DNA of 64,000 bases from Mycobacterium yunnanensis (GTDB lineage: Bacteria; Actinomycetota; Actinomycetes; Mycobacteriales; Mycobacteriaceae), in contig NZ_JACKVK010000015.1 in the NCBI RefSeq assembly GCF_025823185.1, positions 1 to 64,000 of the forward strand, given 5' to 3'. Both the position numbers and the translations under genes were made by a program. How positions within the stretch are numbered: the stretch's first letter is position 1; each line of letters begins with the position of its first letter. The notes under the pieces are model-generated. The model saw only the letters and a program-made list of their open reading frames with translations, was not told the DNA's origin and did not search any database. Shown in pieces: positions 41,666 through 50,863 of the stretch.

Positions 41666-43345
41666 ATGGGAATGGTGCTGACGAATGCCGTGGTGTACAC
41701 CGCCGACCCGGAGCTGCCGACGGCCGACACGGTGGTGATCGAAGACGGTCTGATCACCTACGTCGGAATCGGTGAACCAACGTCGGGGGAGAAGGGATTG
41801 CCGGTCTACGACCTCGGGGGCCGCACCGTCGTGCCCGGGTTCGTGGATTCGCACACCCACCCGAGCATGGTCTCCAAGAGTTCCTGGCACGTGCGACTGC
41901 CGTGGACTACCGACGTCGACGAGATCTTGAGCTTCATCCACGATTACGCGGCGGCGCACCCTCCCCAGGAGGTCCCGTTCCTGTACTTCGAGTACTACCC
42001 GAGTGCGACCTTCGACGCAGCCGCGCCCACCAAGGAGTTGCTGGACTCCGCGGTGTCGGACCGGCCCTGCCTGTGTCAGGACTTCAGCGAGCACGAGCAT
42101 TGGGTCAACAGCAGGATGCTCGAGCTGATGGGGATCACCCGCGACACCCCGGATCCGGTGCCCGGTCTCGAGATGTTCGTCCGCGACGACGACGGCGAGC
42201 CCACGGGTCTCTTGCGTGAGCTGGTGCACCTTCACTTCATAGACGAGCTCTACGAGAGGATCGGGTGGAGGCCGCCTGAGGAGCTCACTCCGGAGAGCAT
42301 CGCCCCCTTCTTTCGCTTCATGACCGAGCACGGGGTGACGGCGGTGTTCGAGGCCTTGGTGGAGGACGACGAGATCCTTTGCGCGCTCCGGGAACTCGAT
42401 CAGCGCGGCGAACTCCACGTGTACTACCAAGGCGCGCTTCGGTTTCGCGGTATCGCAGACCTTCCTGAGACCATCCGTCGACTGCAGGACTACCACGCCC
42501 GGCACTCGAGCCGGCACGTCGGCATGAACACGGTGAAGCTCTTCCTCGACGGCACCAACGAGAGTGGCAACAGTGCCGTCCTGGCGCCGACCTGTAGTCA
42601 CGCCTCCGGAAGTCACCTCGGTGACATCGGAATGGACGTCGACGAACTCGCCAGCTGCTTCCTGCTCTGCAACACCCACGGCGTCGACGTCCACATCCAC
42701 CTCGTCGGTGATCGCGCCTTCCGCACCGCCTGCGACGCAGTCGAAGCCGCCCAGACCACCCTGGCCGCCGACGGCTCGCCGTGGACGACGCAGGTGACCC
42801 TCGCCCATTGTGAACTGGTCGACCCCGCCGACATGCACCGTCCCGCCGAGCTCGGCATCATGGTGAACTGGACGGCCCACTGGTCGGGTGGATACTTCGG
42901 TGAGGGCGCCAAGAAGCACCTCGGTGAGGACCGGTGGAACCGGATGTACCGCTTCAACGAGATGGTGCAGAGCGGCGCCGTGGTCGCACTGTCGAGCGAC
43001 GTCGTGACCGCCTACGAGCTGCACCGCGGGAACCCCCTGTTCGGCATGCAGGTGGCCGCCACCCGAGTCGACCCCGAATATCCCTTGGACGCGGCGGCAT
43101 ACCCGGGTCACGTGCGGCCGGCCGCCGACGCGGTCCTGCCCCGCGAGCTGTTGCTGGCCGGCTACACGATCAACGGTGCCGCGCAGATGCGACTTGCCGA
43201 CGAAATGGGTTCACTCACGGTCGGAAAGCTCGCCAACGTGGCGGTGCTGAATCAGGACGTCTTCACCATGCCGGCCAACTCGATGGGAGACGTCAAGGTC
43301 GACGCGGTGCTCTTCGAAGGACGTGTGGTCAGCGGTTCGCTCTAA
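41666..43345 (+). CDS. YtcJ-type amidohydrolase
   Basis: A 559-residue metal-dependent amidohydrolase. The first metal motif is GFVDSHTHPS, and later ligands appear in VDVHIHLVGDRAF and the final LSSDVVTAYELHRGNPLFGM region; the C-terminal beta-sandwich strand reads MGSLTVGKLANVAVL. The overall layout is that of YtcJ-like enzymes, which hydrolyse N-acyl amines or cyclic amides. ATG 41666 is used; the frame is open for more than 1 kb upstream but only as the antisense shadow of the permease. Transcribed divergently from the permease-AraC operon; its 3' end overlaps the acyl-CoA dehydrogenase gene by four bases. Confidence 0.9.
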   Translation: MGMVLTNAVVYTADPELPTADTVVIEDGLITYVGIGEPTSGEKGLPVYDLGGRTVVPGFVDSHTHPSMVSKSSWHVRLPWTTDVDEILSFIHDYAAAHPPQEVPFLYFEYYPSATFDAAAPTKELLDSAVSDRPCLCQDFSEHEHWVNSRMLELMGITRDTPDPVPGLEMFVRDDDGEPTGLLRELVHLHFIDELYERIGWRPPEELTPESIAPFFRFMTEHGVTAVFEALVEDDEILCALRELDQRGELHVYYQGALRFRGIADLPETIRRLQDYHARHSSRHVGMNTVKLFLDGTNESGNSAVLAPTCSHASGSHLGDIGMDVDELASCFLLCNTHGVDVHIHLVGDRAFRTACDAVEAAQTTLAADGSPWTTQVTLAHCELVDPADMHRPAELGIMVNWTAHWSGGYFGEGAKKHLGEDRWNRMYRFNEMVQSGAVVALSSDVVTAYELHRGNPLFGMQVAATRVDPEYPLDAAAYPGHVRPAADAVLPRELLLAGYTINGAAQMRLADEMGSLTVGKLANVAVLNQDVFTMPANSMGDVKVDAVLFEGRVVSGSL

Positions 43346-44586
43346 TCGCCCCGCAGCAACCCCTTCGCCACGTGGGTGATCTGCACTTCGTTGCTGCCGG
43401 CGTAGATCATCAACGACTTGGCGTCGCGGGCCAGTTGCTCCACGCGGTACTCGGTCATGTAGCCGTTGCCGCCAAAGACCTGGACGGCCTCCATGGCGAC
43501 GTCGGTCGCCGCCTGCGAGCAGTACCACTTCATCGCCGATGCCTCGGGGAGCGAGATGGCCACCCCCGATTGGGTGGCCTCGATGGCGCGAAACAGCATG
43601 TTGCGCACGTTGATTCGGGCGACCTCCATGCTCGCCAGCTTCAGCTGGATGAGCTGGAACTGGCCGATCTCCTGCCCCCACAGCGTGCGGGACGTCGCGT
43701 AGTCCACGCAGAGCCGCAGGCATTCCTCGATCACCCCCAGCGCCATCGCGGCGACCCCGATGCGCTCGGCGGAGAAGTTGGAGCGCGCGCTGTCGCGGCC
43801 GTCCCCCGAGGCATTGTCCTCGGTCTCGCCCAAGAGCCGGTCCCGGCCGAGGCGGACGTCGTGGAAGGACAGTTCACCGGTGCGGGAACTGTGAATGCCC
43901 ATCTTGCGGAAGGGCTTCGACTGCACGAAACCGTCCATGCCCTTGTCGAGGACGAAGGTCAAGACCTTGCGGTCGCGCTTGCTCGCACCGTCCTTCTCGT
44001 CCAACTTCGCATAGACGACGGTCACGTCGGCGTCTGGGCCGTTGGTGATGAACGTCTTCTGACCGTTGAGGACGTACCCGTCCCCGTCGCGCACCACGTA
44101 GGACTTCATGCCGCCGAACGCGTCGGAACCCGAATCGGGCTCGGTGATCGCCCAGGCGCCGATCTTCTCGTACGTGACGAGCTCGGGCAGCCACCGTTCC
44201 TGCTGGGCCAACGTGCCGCGTGACGCAATGGTCGGCACGGTCAGGCCGAGACTGACGCCGACGCCCGTGACCAGACCCATGCTCACCCGGCACAGTTCGC
44301 TGATGAGCACGAAGCCCATGCCGGCCTGCGCGCCGCCGCCGCCGAACATGCCGCCGGAGGATCCACTGCCAGACCGACCCGTTCCCTCGCGCATCGCCGC
44401 CAGTCGCTTCTCCAGCGACTCCTTGGCCATCGCGTCGATGCCGAAGGTGGCGAACAGCTTTCGGATGACCGGGTAGGGCGCCATGTCGCCGCTCTCCAAG
44501 TCGTCGACGTGGGGCCGGACTTCCCGGTCGACGAACTCTCGGACCGCGTCGCGCACGGCGACGTCGACGTCTGACCATTCGAGCAT
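43342..44586 (-). CDS. Acyl-CoA dehydrogenase (FadE-type)
   Basis: A 414-residue flavoprotein. FAD/substrate motifs are GAWAITEPDSGSDAFGGM and KTFITNGPDADVTVV; the C-terminal region reads QVFGGNGYMTEYRVEQLARD and SLMIYAGSNEVQITH. Unusual is a Gly/Ser-rich insertion of about 20 residues near position 72-92 (SGSGSSGGMFGGGGAQ) between helices of the N-terminal domain. It should oxidise an acyl-CoA at C2-C3. It lies four bases downstream of the DUF2236 gene and shares its promoter. Confidence 0.93.
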   Translation of the reverse strand: MLEWSDVDVAVRDAVREFVDREVRPHVDDLESGDMAPYPVIRKLFATFGIDAMAKESLEKRLAAMREGTGRSGSGSSGGMFGGGGAQAGMGFVLISELCRVSMGLVTGVGVSLGLTVPTIASRGTLAQQERWLPELVTYEKIGAWAITEPDSGSDAFGGMKSYVVRDGDGYVLNGQKTFITNGPDADVTVVYAKLDEKDGASKRDRKVLTFVLDKGMDGFVQSKPFRKMGIHSSRTGELSFHDVRLGRDRLLGETEDNASGDGRDSARSNFSAERIGVAAMALGVIEECLRLCVDYATSRTLWGQEIGQFQLIQLKLASMEVARINVRNMLFRAIEATQSGVAISLPEASAMKWYCSQAATDVAMEAVQVFGGNGYMTEYRVEQLARDAKSLMIYAGSNEVQITHVAKGLLRGD

Positions 44587-44590
44587 GTGT

Positions 44591-45757
44591 TCAGGCTGCC
44601 TTTCGGTGCGCACGCCGACCGCGCGCTGGACGGAGGCCGGCGAGGGAGAACGTGGTGTGGACCAGTGAACCGGCCCGTTCGACGAGCGCCGATGCCGCGG
44701 AACCGCCGGGGACGTAATGCACCGGCAGACCCCGGCGTTCGCGAGGGGGACCCATGAAGGCCGGAGCCTCGACGAGCGGGGCATCGGCCCGCGCGCGACC
44801 GGACGCGCGCCGGTAGGCCGCCAATGCCCGTGGATGCAAGCGGATTTCATCGGGCACCGCGACGAACGCCAACTCGACCAGCTTGCCGAACAGGCGCAGC
44901 ACCACCTCGTCGCCCGGAGTCCAGCGCATGCCCGCTCTCTCGCGAACGTCGGGAGCGAACAGGCCGGCGGCGATCCACCGTTGTCCGGCGACCATCGGCT
45001 TGAACAACTGGTCCCAGACCGGGGTGGGCAGCGCGACGAACCAGGGCTTGGGGATGCGGATGGAGAAGATGTCCAATGTTGCCTGGTTGATCTCCAGCCC
45101 CTCACGACACGTGGTGTCCCAGTAGACCTGGAAGTCCTCCCAACTGGCGGGCACCGGTCGAAAGCTCATGCCGTACATCCGGTACCACTGGACGTGCTCG
45201 TCGAAGAGTTGACGCTTCTCCGCCTCGGTCAAGCCGCCGCAGAAGTACTCCGCGGTCTTGAGGATGAGCATGAAGAACGTGGCGTGCGCCCAGTAGAAGG
45301 TCTCGGGATCGAGGGCGTGGTACCGACGGCCGTGGGCGTCGGTGCCCTTGATGGTCTCGTGGTACCCCTTGATCTGAGCCCCCGTGTGGGAGGCGCGGTC
45401 GCCGTCGTAGACCACGCCCATGATCGGATAGACCGACCTCGCCACCCGTTGCAGTGGTTCTCGCAACAGCACCGAGTGTTCCTCCACGCCGGCGCCGAGC
45501 TGCGGGTACATGTTCTGCATGGCGCCGATCCAGACGCCAAGCAGGCCGGTGCGAAGGTCGCCGAAGTACTTCCAGGTAAGGGAATCGGGGCCCAACGGCT
45601 CGGTAGGCGTCGCAATTCCGTGGGGCGTCGTGGAATCCAGGGGCACTTCGTCCTCACAGCCGTACGAGGTCGGGTCGTCCTCCCAACGTATTCGTGACAA
45701 CGCGCGTTGTCCACGATCGCCCGACGTGTCGCTGGCAGCCGGGCGATCCACGGCCAT
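44591..45757 (-). CDS. DUF2236 / MpaB-family putative oxygenase
   Basis: A 388-residue all-helical protein of the DUF2236 family, related to the fungal MpaB and rubber-cleaving Lcp haem enzymes. Recognisable segments are KYFGDLRTGLLGVWIGAMQN, the conserved Arg in REPLQRVARSVYPIMGVVYD, and ALDPETFYWAHATFF, whose His is a likely haem ligand in relatives. The start is set at ATG 45757 because GGAG lies six bases upstream; an ATG four codons earlier overlaps that GGAG. It heads an operon with the acyl-CoA dehydrogenase and is preceded by two operator-like repeats. Confidence 0.88.
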   Translation of the reverse strand: MAVDRPAASDTSGDRGQRALSRIRWEDDPTSYGCEDEVPLDSTTPHGIATPTEPLGPDSLTWKYFGDLRTGLLGVWIGAMQNMYPQLGAGVEEHSVLLREPLQRVARSVYPIMGVVYDGDRASHTGAQIKGYHETIKGTDAHGRRYHALDPETFYWAHATFFMLILKTAEYFCGGLTEAEKRQLFDEHVQWYRMYGMSFRPVPASWEDFQVYWDTTCREGLEINQATLDIFSIRIPKPWFVALPTPVWDQLFKPMVAGQRWIAAGLFAPDVRERAGMRWTPGDEVVLRLFGKLVELAFVAVPDEIRLHPRALAAYRRASGRARADAPLVEAPAFMGPPRERRGLPVHYVPGGSAASALVERAGSLVHTTFSLAGLRPARGRRAHRKAA

Positions 45758-45772
45758 CGCGAACTCCATTTC

Positions 45773-45791
45773 TGAACGACACGTTTACAAA
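45773..45791 (-). promoter_or_regulatory. Operator copy 1 (AAACG-N3-CGTT family)
   Basis: On the minus strand this reads TTTGTAAACGTGTCGTTCA. It matches copy 2 at 17 of 19 positions and lies immediately upstream of the DUF2236 ribosome-binding site. The core AACG-N3-CGTT is a short dyad, as for TetR repressors. Confidence 0.7.
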
Positions 45792-45811
45792 AGAGTGCGA
45801 GCTCGCTAAAT

Positions 45812-45830
45812 TGAACGATACGTTTAGAAA
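45812..45830 (-). promoter_or_regulatory. Operator copy 2 (AAACG-N3-CGTT family)
   Basis: On the minus strand this reads TTTCTAAACGTATCGTTCA, in the same orientation as copy 1 and 39 bp away, just upstream of the Gfo/Idh gene. It is placed to control the rightward promoter. Confidence 0.7.
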
Positions 45831-45851
45831 TTGTCCCGGATGGAGGTTCTC

Positions 45852-46919
45852 GTGATCACTCAGCTTGGTGTCGGTTTGATCGGCGCGAACGCGGAGCGTG
45901 GATGGGCGCGGGCTGCCCACGTACCCGCCATCCAGTCGCTGCCCGGACTAGAACTGGTCGCGGTGGCGACAAGGCGCCCAGAATCCGCCAAGGCCGCCGC
46001 CGCATTCGACGCACCCGCGGCGTACGTCGACCCCCTCGATCTAATTCGCAGCGACGACGTCGACGTCGTGGCGGTGGCCAGCACGGTGTCGTCTCATCAC
46101 GAGCTGATCATCGCGGCCCTCCGCGCAGGAAAACACGTCATCACGGAATGGCCCGTGGCCTCGACCGTGGCCGAGACCGCCGAGATCGCCGACCTCGCCG
46201 ACGCGACCGGATGCCATGTGGCCGTCGGGCTGCAGGGCCGCAAGAGCCCCGCCACCGTCGAGGCGCTGCGGCGGATCAGCCGCGGCGACATTGGCGGGAT
46301 TCTCTATGCCACAGTTCATTCCGCGGTGGCGGCCTTCGGCAGCGTCGTCGACCAGTCCGCTCTCTACCTGGAGGATCTAGCTACCGGAATGAACCTGCCC
46401 ACCATCATGGGCGGCCACACGCTGGACCTCGCCACCCACCTGGCCGGGTACGTGACGTCGTGCTCGGCGATGACGTCCATTCAGTACCCGACGGTGTCGG
46501 TGGCCGGTTCGACCACGACGCGTCAACGCACCATCGCCGATCACATCCTCGTCCAGGGCAGACTCGCCGGGGGCGGTGTGCTCGCCGCCGACGTCGTCGG
46601 CGGACGACCCGTCGACGATGCGGTCTTCCGCCTCGACGTCGTGGGTCGCGACGGTGTGATCACCCTCAGCGGCGGCGGCCCGTCCGGCTTTCAGGCTGGG
46701 ACCCTCGTGCTCACGGTCAACGGTGAACGCGTCGACGTGGAACACGGTGAATTGGCGTCGCTGCCGGCCGTGGCAGTCAACACCGCCGGGGTCTACGCCG
46801 CGCTACGCGACGACGTCCGCGACGACACTCACACCGCACCGGGACCCCGTGACGCAGTGCGGCTCCAGCGACTCGTCGAGGTAATCCAGAAGACGAACCC
46901 GGAAGTGGTACATGACTGA
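45852..46919 (+). CDS. Gfo/Idh/MocA-family oxidoreductase
   Basis: A 355-residue NAD(P)-dependent oxidoreductase. The Rossmann motif is GVGLIGANAERG, followed by the family pattern VVAVASTVSSHHELIIAALR and the EWPVASTVAE segment corresponding to the catalytic EKP/EWP site. The C-terminal half forms the open beta-sheet dimer domain (HTLDLATHLAGYV). GTG 45852 is preferred because GGAGG at 45842-45846 is five bases upstream; ATG 45840 and TTG 45831 also are in frame. Divergent from DUF2236 across the two operators and overlapping the hydrolase gene by eight bases. Confidence 0.88.
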   Translation: MITQLGVGLIGANAERGWARAAHVPAIQSLPGLELVAVATRRPESAKAAAAFDAPAAYVDPLDLIRSDDVDVVAVASTVSSHHELIIAALRAGKHVITEWPVASTVAETAEIADLADATGCHVAVGLQGRKSPATVEALRRISRGDIGGILYATVHSAVAAFGSVVDQSALYLEDLATGMNLPTIMGGHTLDLATHLAGYVTSCSAMTSIQYPTVSVAGSTTTRQRTIADHILVQGRLAGGGVLAADVVGGRPVDDAVFRLDVVGRDGVITLSGGGPSGFQAGTLVLTVNGERVDVEHGELASLPAVAVNTAGVYAALRDDVRDDTHTAPGPRDAVRLQRLVEVIQKTNPEVVHD

Positions 46920-47862
46920 ACGTCAAGTCCGTGCCGTCGACGGGTTCCGCCTGGCCTACGACCGTACCGGCGCCGGGCACCCCGTCGTGCTGCTCCACGG
47001 TTGGCCCGGTGACCGGCACGACTACCGGGCCGTTACCGATCTGCTACGTGACCGCGCCGACGTCATCGTGCCGGACCTGAGGGGGTTCGGGGAGTCCGAC
47101 AAGCACGACATGGACCCGGTGGAGCAGTACGACGTTGCGGCGCAGGCCCGTTCGGTCGTGGCCCTGATGGACGAACTCGAGGTCGACCAAGTAGTGCTCG
47201 CCGGCTACGACGTCGGCGGACGGGTGGCTCGAGAGGTCGCCGAACGGCACCCCGACCGCGTCGGGTACCTGGTGCTGTCACCCCCGCTGCCCGGCGTGCG
47301 CTCCCGCATCCTCGACCCCGACACCCAACGCGAGTACTGGTACCAGGCCTTTCATCAACTTCCGTTGGTCGAGCAGACGCTCGACGGACGGTCCGACGCC
47401 GTCCGCGCGTACCTGAGCTACTTCTGGAATCACTGGACGGGACCCGACTTCAGCCCCGACGAAGCTGAGATCGACCGTCTCACGGACATTTACGCGATCT
47501 CCGGTGCTCTCGTAGCCTCCGTGAACTATTACCGCGCCGGGGCCGGGGCGGTGAACACGGCGCTGCACGAGACGCCGCCAAAGCGCAACGCTCGCATCGC
47601 GACACCGACGATCGTGCTGTGGCCCGGCACGGATGCGTTGATCCGGCGCGAATGGGCCGACCACCTGGAGGACTACTTCGCCGAGCTAGAACTTCGCGTC
47701 GTCGGCTGCGGCCACTTCACCCCGGTGGAGGCACCGGACGACTTCGCGGCGGCCGTCCTGGACGCGGTCACCGCCAGGTCGAGCGCTTCGAATCACCTGA
47801 CGCCGGCGGCCGCCAAGATGACGGCGGCCACCGGGCCGGGTTCAGTCACCGGGGACAGGTGA
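46912..47862 (+). CDS. Alpha/beta hydrolase with Asp nucleophile (dehalogenase/epoxide-hydrolase type)
   Basis: A 316-residue alpha/beta hydrolase. The oxyanion motif is LLHGWPGDRHDYR, the nucleophile elbow is GYDVGG with Asp rather than Ser, and the catalytic His is in VGCGHFTPVEAP. Asp nucleophiles occur in haloacetate/haloalkane dehalogenases and epoxide hydrolases; FRAC-type tyrosines (YYRAGAG) are present. It forms an operon with the Gfo/Idh gene. The last 70 bases overlap the convergent Tat-exported hydrolase gene, so its Ala/Thr-rich tail may be recent. Confidence 0.87.
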   Translation: MTERQVRAVDGFRLAYDRTGAGHPVVLLHGWPGDRHDYRAVTDLLRDRADVIVPDLRGFGESDKHDMDPVEQYDVAAQARSVVALMDELEVDQVVLAGYDVGGRVAREVAERHPDRVGYLVLSPPLPGVRSRILDPDTQREYWYQAFHQLPLVEQTLDGRSDAVRAYLSYFWNHWTGPDFSPDEAEIDRLTDIYAISGALVASVNYYRAGAGAVNTALHETPPKRNARIATPTIVLWPGTDALIRREWADHLEDYFAELELRVVGCGHFTPVEAPDDFAAAVLDAVTARSSASNHLTPAAAKMTAATGPGSVTGDR

Positions 47863-48590
47863 GAGGTGTCCAGCTCGACGGTGTGTGCACCCATCCGTCG
47901 GGCCAGAAAGCGTTCGAGTTCGGGATCGATCGTGCGGTCCCTGGTCGAGACTTGGTACCAAGTCGGCCGGTCGTGCCACGCCGCAGCGGTGGTCCGCTCG
48001 CTGGTCAGCGTGGCGAGATTGCGGCCCTGCACCGCGAACAGCGCCCGGGCCCGCTGCGTCGGCACGTCCCCTGCGAAGTCGGTCAGGAAGGTGGTCTCGT
48101 CGAGTTGCGCGTAACCGTCGGCCGCAGTGACGACTCCAGCGGAAGCGGGTGGAGCGGGAAACTGCTTCGCCAGGGCCGGAAAGTCCTCGCCCGCCTCGGG
48201 TGCGCGAGCGGCAACGTAGACCAGCGCGCTGATGCCGTCGTCTCCGCCCACCTCGGAGACGATGGTGCCCGACCACGAATGCCCGACGAGCACTGTCGGG
48301 CGCGGTTGCAGCGCCAAGACGCGGCGCGTCTCGGCTGCGGCATCGGCGAGGGTCGTCAGCGGATTCTGTACGGCCGCGACGACGAGGCCGGCATCCTGCA
48401 GGTGCGGGACGACGTCGATCCAGGACGATCCGTCGGCATACAGGCCGTGCACGAGTACGACACTGCGCGCCCGAATCTCCGCCACCGCCAGATCGTCTGC
48501 GCGGGCGAGAGCCGTCGACCGCGCACTCAGGCCGAGCCCCACCACACTCGCAACACCCGCGAGGCCCAACGTCCTGCGCGACAACTGCAT
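47793..48590 (-). CDS. Exported alpha/beta hydrolase with Tat-type signal
   Basis: A 265-residue hydrolase. The N-terminus MQLSRRTLGLAGVASVVG has a twin-arginine (SRRTLGL) followed by a hydrophobic stretch and an ALARA cleavage site, so export by Tat is likely. The domain has LVHGLYADGSSWIDVVPHL, the Ser elbow GHSWSG, and a His in DTSHLSPVTEPG, as in actinobacterial esterases of this group. Start is ATG 48590; the longer frame upstream is spurious. It is divergent from the XRE regulator and overlaps the preceding hydrolase gene tail-to-tail. Confidence 0.85.
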   Translation of the reverse strand: MQLSRRTLGLAGVASVVGLGLSARSTALARADDLAVAEIRARSVVLVHGLYADGSSWIDVVPHLQDAGLVVAAVQNPLTTLADAAAETRRVLALQPRPTVLVGHSWSGTIVSEVGGDDGISALVYVAARAPEAGEDFPALAKQFPAPPASAGVVTAADGYAQLDETTFLTDFAGDVPTQRARALFAVQGRNLATLTSERTTAAAWHDRPTWYQVSTRDRTIDPELERFLARRMGAHTVELDTSHLSPVTEPGPVAAVILAAAGVR

Positions 48591-48739
48591 TCGAATCTCT
48601 TCCGTCAGTGGATGGTGGTCCTGAAACACCCTAGGCGACCTCGGGCGGGGCGGCTGTCCGATGGTCCCAACGTGGGTGCACCTGCTGGGGCTACCCAGGA
48701 ACGAAAGAGCCGACCTAACGTGAAGGCACGGATCGCGTA

Positions 48740-49588
48740 ATGCCGCACTTGGGCGAATTCCTCCGAGCCCGACGCGCGCTGGTGGCACCCGCGCAGCACG
48801 GCCTGCCCAACGGTTCGCGGCGCACCCCCGGCCTGCGCCGCGAAGAGGTCGCCATGTTGGCGTCCATCAGCACCGCCTACTACGTGCGTTTGGAGCAGGG
48901 CCGTGACGTGCGGCCCTCGACTGAGGTCCTCGACGCCCTTGCGGCCGCCCTGTTGCTCGACGAGGAGGCCAACGCGTACCTGCGAGCGCTGGTGGGACCA
49001 CCGCCGCCCCGCGGAGCCGCAGACCCGTCTCGGCCGGAGACGGCCGCGCCGGGCCTCGTCGCGCTGATGGAGGGATGGACGGACACACCTGCACTCCTGT
49101 ACGACCGCCATTTGGACCTACTCGCCGTCAACTCGATGGGCCGTGCGCTCTTCGGCTGGCTCGGCGACGAGACCAACCTGCTGCGGGCGATCTTCCTCGA
49201 CCCCGCGGCGCGGGTCTTCTACCGGGACTGGGCGCTCATCGCCGAAGGCTGCGTGGCGGCCCTGCGCATCGACTGCGCTAGACGAGACGACCGTCGGCTC
49301 GTCGAATTGGTAGGCGAATTGTCGGTCAGGAGCTCCGAATTCGCCTCGCTGTGGAGTCGCCACGAGGTGCGAGCCAAGCGCGGTGAGACGAAGCACTTCG
49401 AGCACCCGATCCTTGGGCCGTTGTCGCTGTCCTTTGAAAACCTCACAGTCGCAAATGCTCCCGGACAGCACCTCGTGGTGTACCACGCCGAACCGGGCGG
49501 CGCTGCGGAGGAGGCCCTTTCGCGGCTGAGAAACACGGTGGAAGCGGCTTCCGACTCGACCTTGGACCGGCTCGACGACACGAGATGA
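48740..49588 (+). CDS. XRE-type regulator with MmyB-like ligand domain
   Basis: A 282-residue regulator. The N-terminal HTH (FLRARRALVAPAQHG; TPGLRREEVAMLASISTAYYVRLEQGR) is typical of the MmyB-like XRE family; the C-terminal PAS-like MmyB domain (ALLYDRHLDLLAVNSMGRALFG; SFENLTVANAPGQHLVVYHA) binds small molecules or fatty acids in relatives. It overlaps the SDR gene region and is divergent from the exported hydrolase; it likely controls one or both. Confidence 0.88.
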   Translation: MPHLGEFLRARRALVAPAQHGLPNGSRRTPGLRREEVAMLASISTAYYVRLEQGRDVRPSTEVLDALAAALLLDEEANAYLRALVGPPPPRGAADPSRPETAAPGLVALMEGWTDTPALLYDRHLDLLAVNSMGRALFGWLGDETNLLRAIFLDPAARVFYRDWALIAEGCVAALRIDCARRDDRRLVELVGELSVRSSEFASLWSRHEVRAKRGETKHFEHPILGPLSLSFENLTVANAPGQHLVVYHAEPGGAAEEALSRLRNTVEAASDSTLDRLDDTR

Positions 49589-49596
49589 GGAATGCC

Positions 49597-50433
49597 ATGT
49601 CAACGTGGTTCATCACGGGAACGTCCCGTGGCTTTGGCCGTCTCTTGGTGGCGGCGGCGCTGGAGGCTGGCGAGAACGTCGTGGCGACAGCCCGCCGGCC
49701 GGAGGGCGTCGCCGGAGCATTCTCGGATGCCGGCGACCGACTCTCGGTCCAGGCCCTCGACGTCGGCGACGAAGAGCAGGCAGCTTCGGCGGTCGAGAAC
49801 GCAGTTCGGCGATTCGGCGGTGTCGACGTCGTGGTCAACAACGCCGGCTACGGCGTCTTCGGTGCGATTGAGGAGGTGTCGGATGCCGAGGTGCGATCGA
49901 TCTTCGACGCCAACGTCTTCGGCGTGCTCAACGTCACCCGTGCCGTGTTGCCAACCCTGCGCGCGCAAGGATCCGGGCACATCGTCAACATCGGCTCCAG
50001 CGCCGGTATCGCCGTGGGGGCAGGCCGCGGTATCTACGGGGCCACCAAATTCGCCGTGGAGGCGATCTCCGAGGCGCTGCGTGCAGAACTAGCCCCGCTG
50101 GGGATAAAGGTCTCGGTCGTCGAACCAGGATCGTTTCGTACCGACTTCCTGGCGCACCACGAACAGCGTCGACCGAGGACGTCCGACGACGCCTACACCG
50201 AGACCGTCGGAGCCTTGCAGCACGCGATCGACGGGCTCGAAGGCAAGCAACCGGGGGACCCGGGCAAGGCGGTGGCCGCCATCCGTGCGTTGGCCGCAGC
50301 CGACGACCCGCCGCTACGGTTGCCGCTCGGCAGTGACAGCGTGGCCCTGATGGCGCAGAAGGCAGCATCGTTGGCGGAGACTGCCGAGGCCGAGCGAACC
50401 CGAGCGGCCGCAACGGATTTCGCGAGGATCTGA
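49597..50433 (+). CDS. Short-chain dehydrogenase/reductase
   Basis: A 278-residue classical SDR. The cofactor motif is TGTSRGFG, the structural NNAGYG, catalytic Ser in NIGSSAG, and YGATK with Tyr and Lys. VVEPGSFRTDF follows the active site. ATG 49597 with GAGG five bases before it is preferred; ATG 49585 overlaps the XRE stop as ATGA. It belongs to the oxidoreductase group with a Thr-Ser-Arg start that acts on steroids or other carbonyls; the substrate is not evident. Confidence 0.9.
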   Translation: MSTWFITGTSRGFGRLLVAAALEAGENVVATARRPEGVAGAFSDAGDRLSVQALDVGDEEQAASAVENAVRRFGGVDVVVNNAGYGVFGAIEEVSDAEVRSIFDANVFGVLNVTRAVLPTLRAQGSGHIVNIGSSAGIAVGAGRGIYGATKFAVEAISEALRAELAPLGIKVSVVEPGSFRTDFLAHHEQRRPRTSDDAYTETVGALQHAIDGLEGKQPGDPGKAVAAIRALAAADDPPLRLPLGSDSVALMAQKAASLAETAEAERTRAAATDFARI

Positions 50434-50445
50434 CGACCGTGCTGG

Positions 50446-50859
50446 TCAACGCCCGTGTAAGCGCTCGGGTCCGAAGCTGATGATGGCGGTCATCTCGGCG
50501 TGCGTCATGCCCGAGGTGGCCCCGGCGACGTCGCCGCCGACGAGGGTCTTGGCAGCACGTTGCAATGCGGCGGCCACGTGCCGGTACAGGGCCGGCCCGG
50601 TGCTGATTCGCTTGACTCCAAGAGAAGACAATTCGTCGACGGTCAGCGTCTCAGCCACGGTGCCCACTGCGACGCTCACCGGTCGAGGGGCGACTCGGCC
50701 CACGGTGGCCGCCAGGGCCGCCGAGGACGTGCCGAGGGCGGGAAAACCGCTCTGCGTGAGGATGAGAGCCGAAAGCCCGTCCCACGCATTGGGCATGACG
50801 AAGGCACGGGGTTGGTGGTGCAGCGCCAGGAATTCTTCGTAACGGCTCGATGGAGTCAT
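50446..50859 (-). pseudogene. Isocitrate lyase/PEP-mutase-family gene with a large internal deletion
   Basis: The 137-residue product begins like a PEP-mutase-family protein (YEEFLALHHQPRAFVMPNAWDGLSALI) and ends like one (SLGVKRISTGPALYRHVAAALQ), but the central part, including the metal-binding and catalytic loop region that normally spans over 100 residues, is missing. The two parts join at about 50698 (ALAATVGR to VAPRPVSVAVG) in frame. The product therefore lacks the active site and is probably not functional. It lies four bases downstream of the TetR gene on the same strand. Confidence 0.75.
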
Positions 50860-50863
50860 GGGG

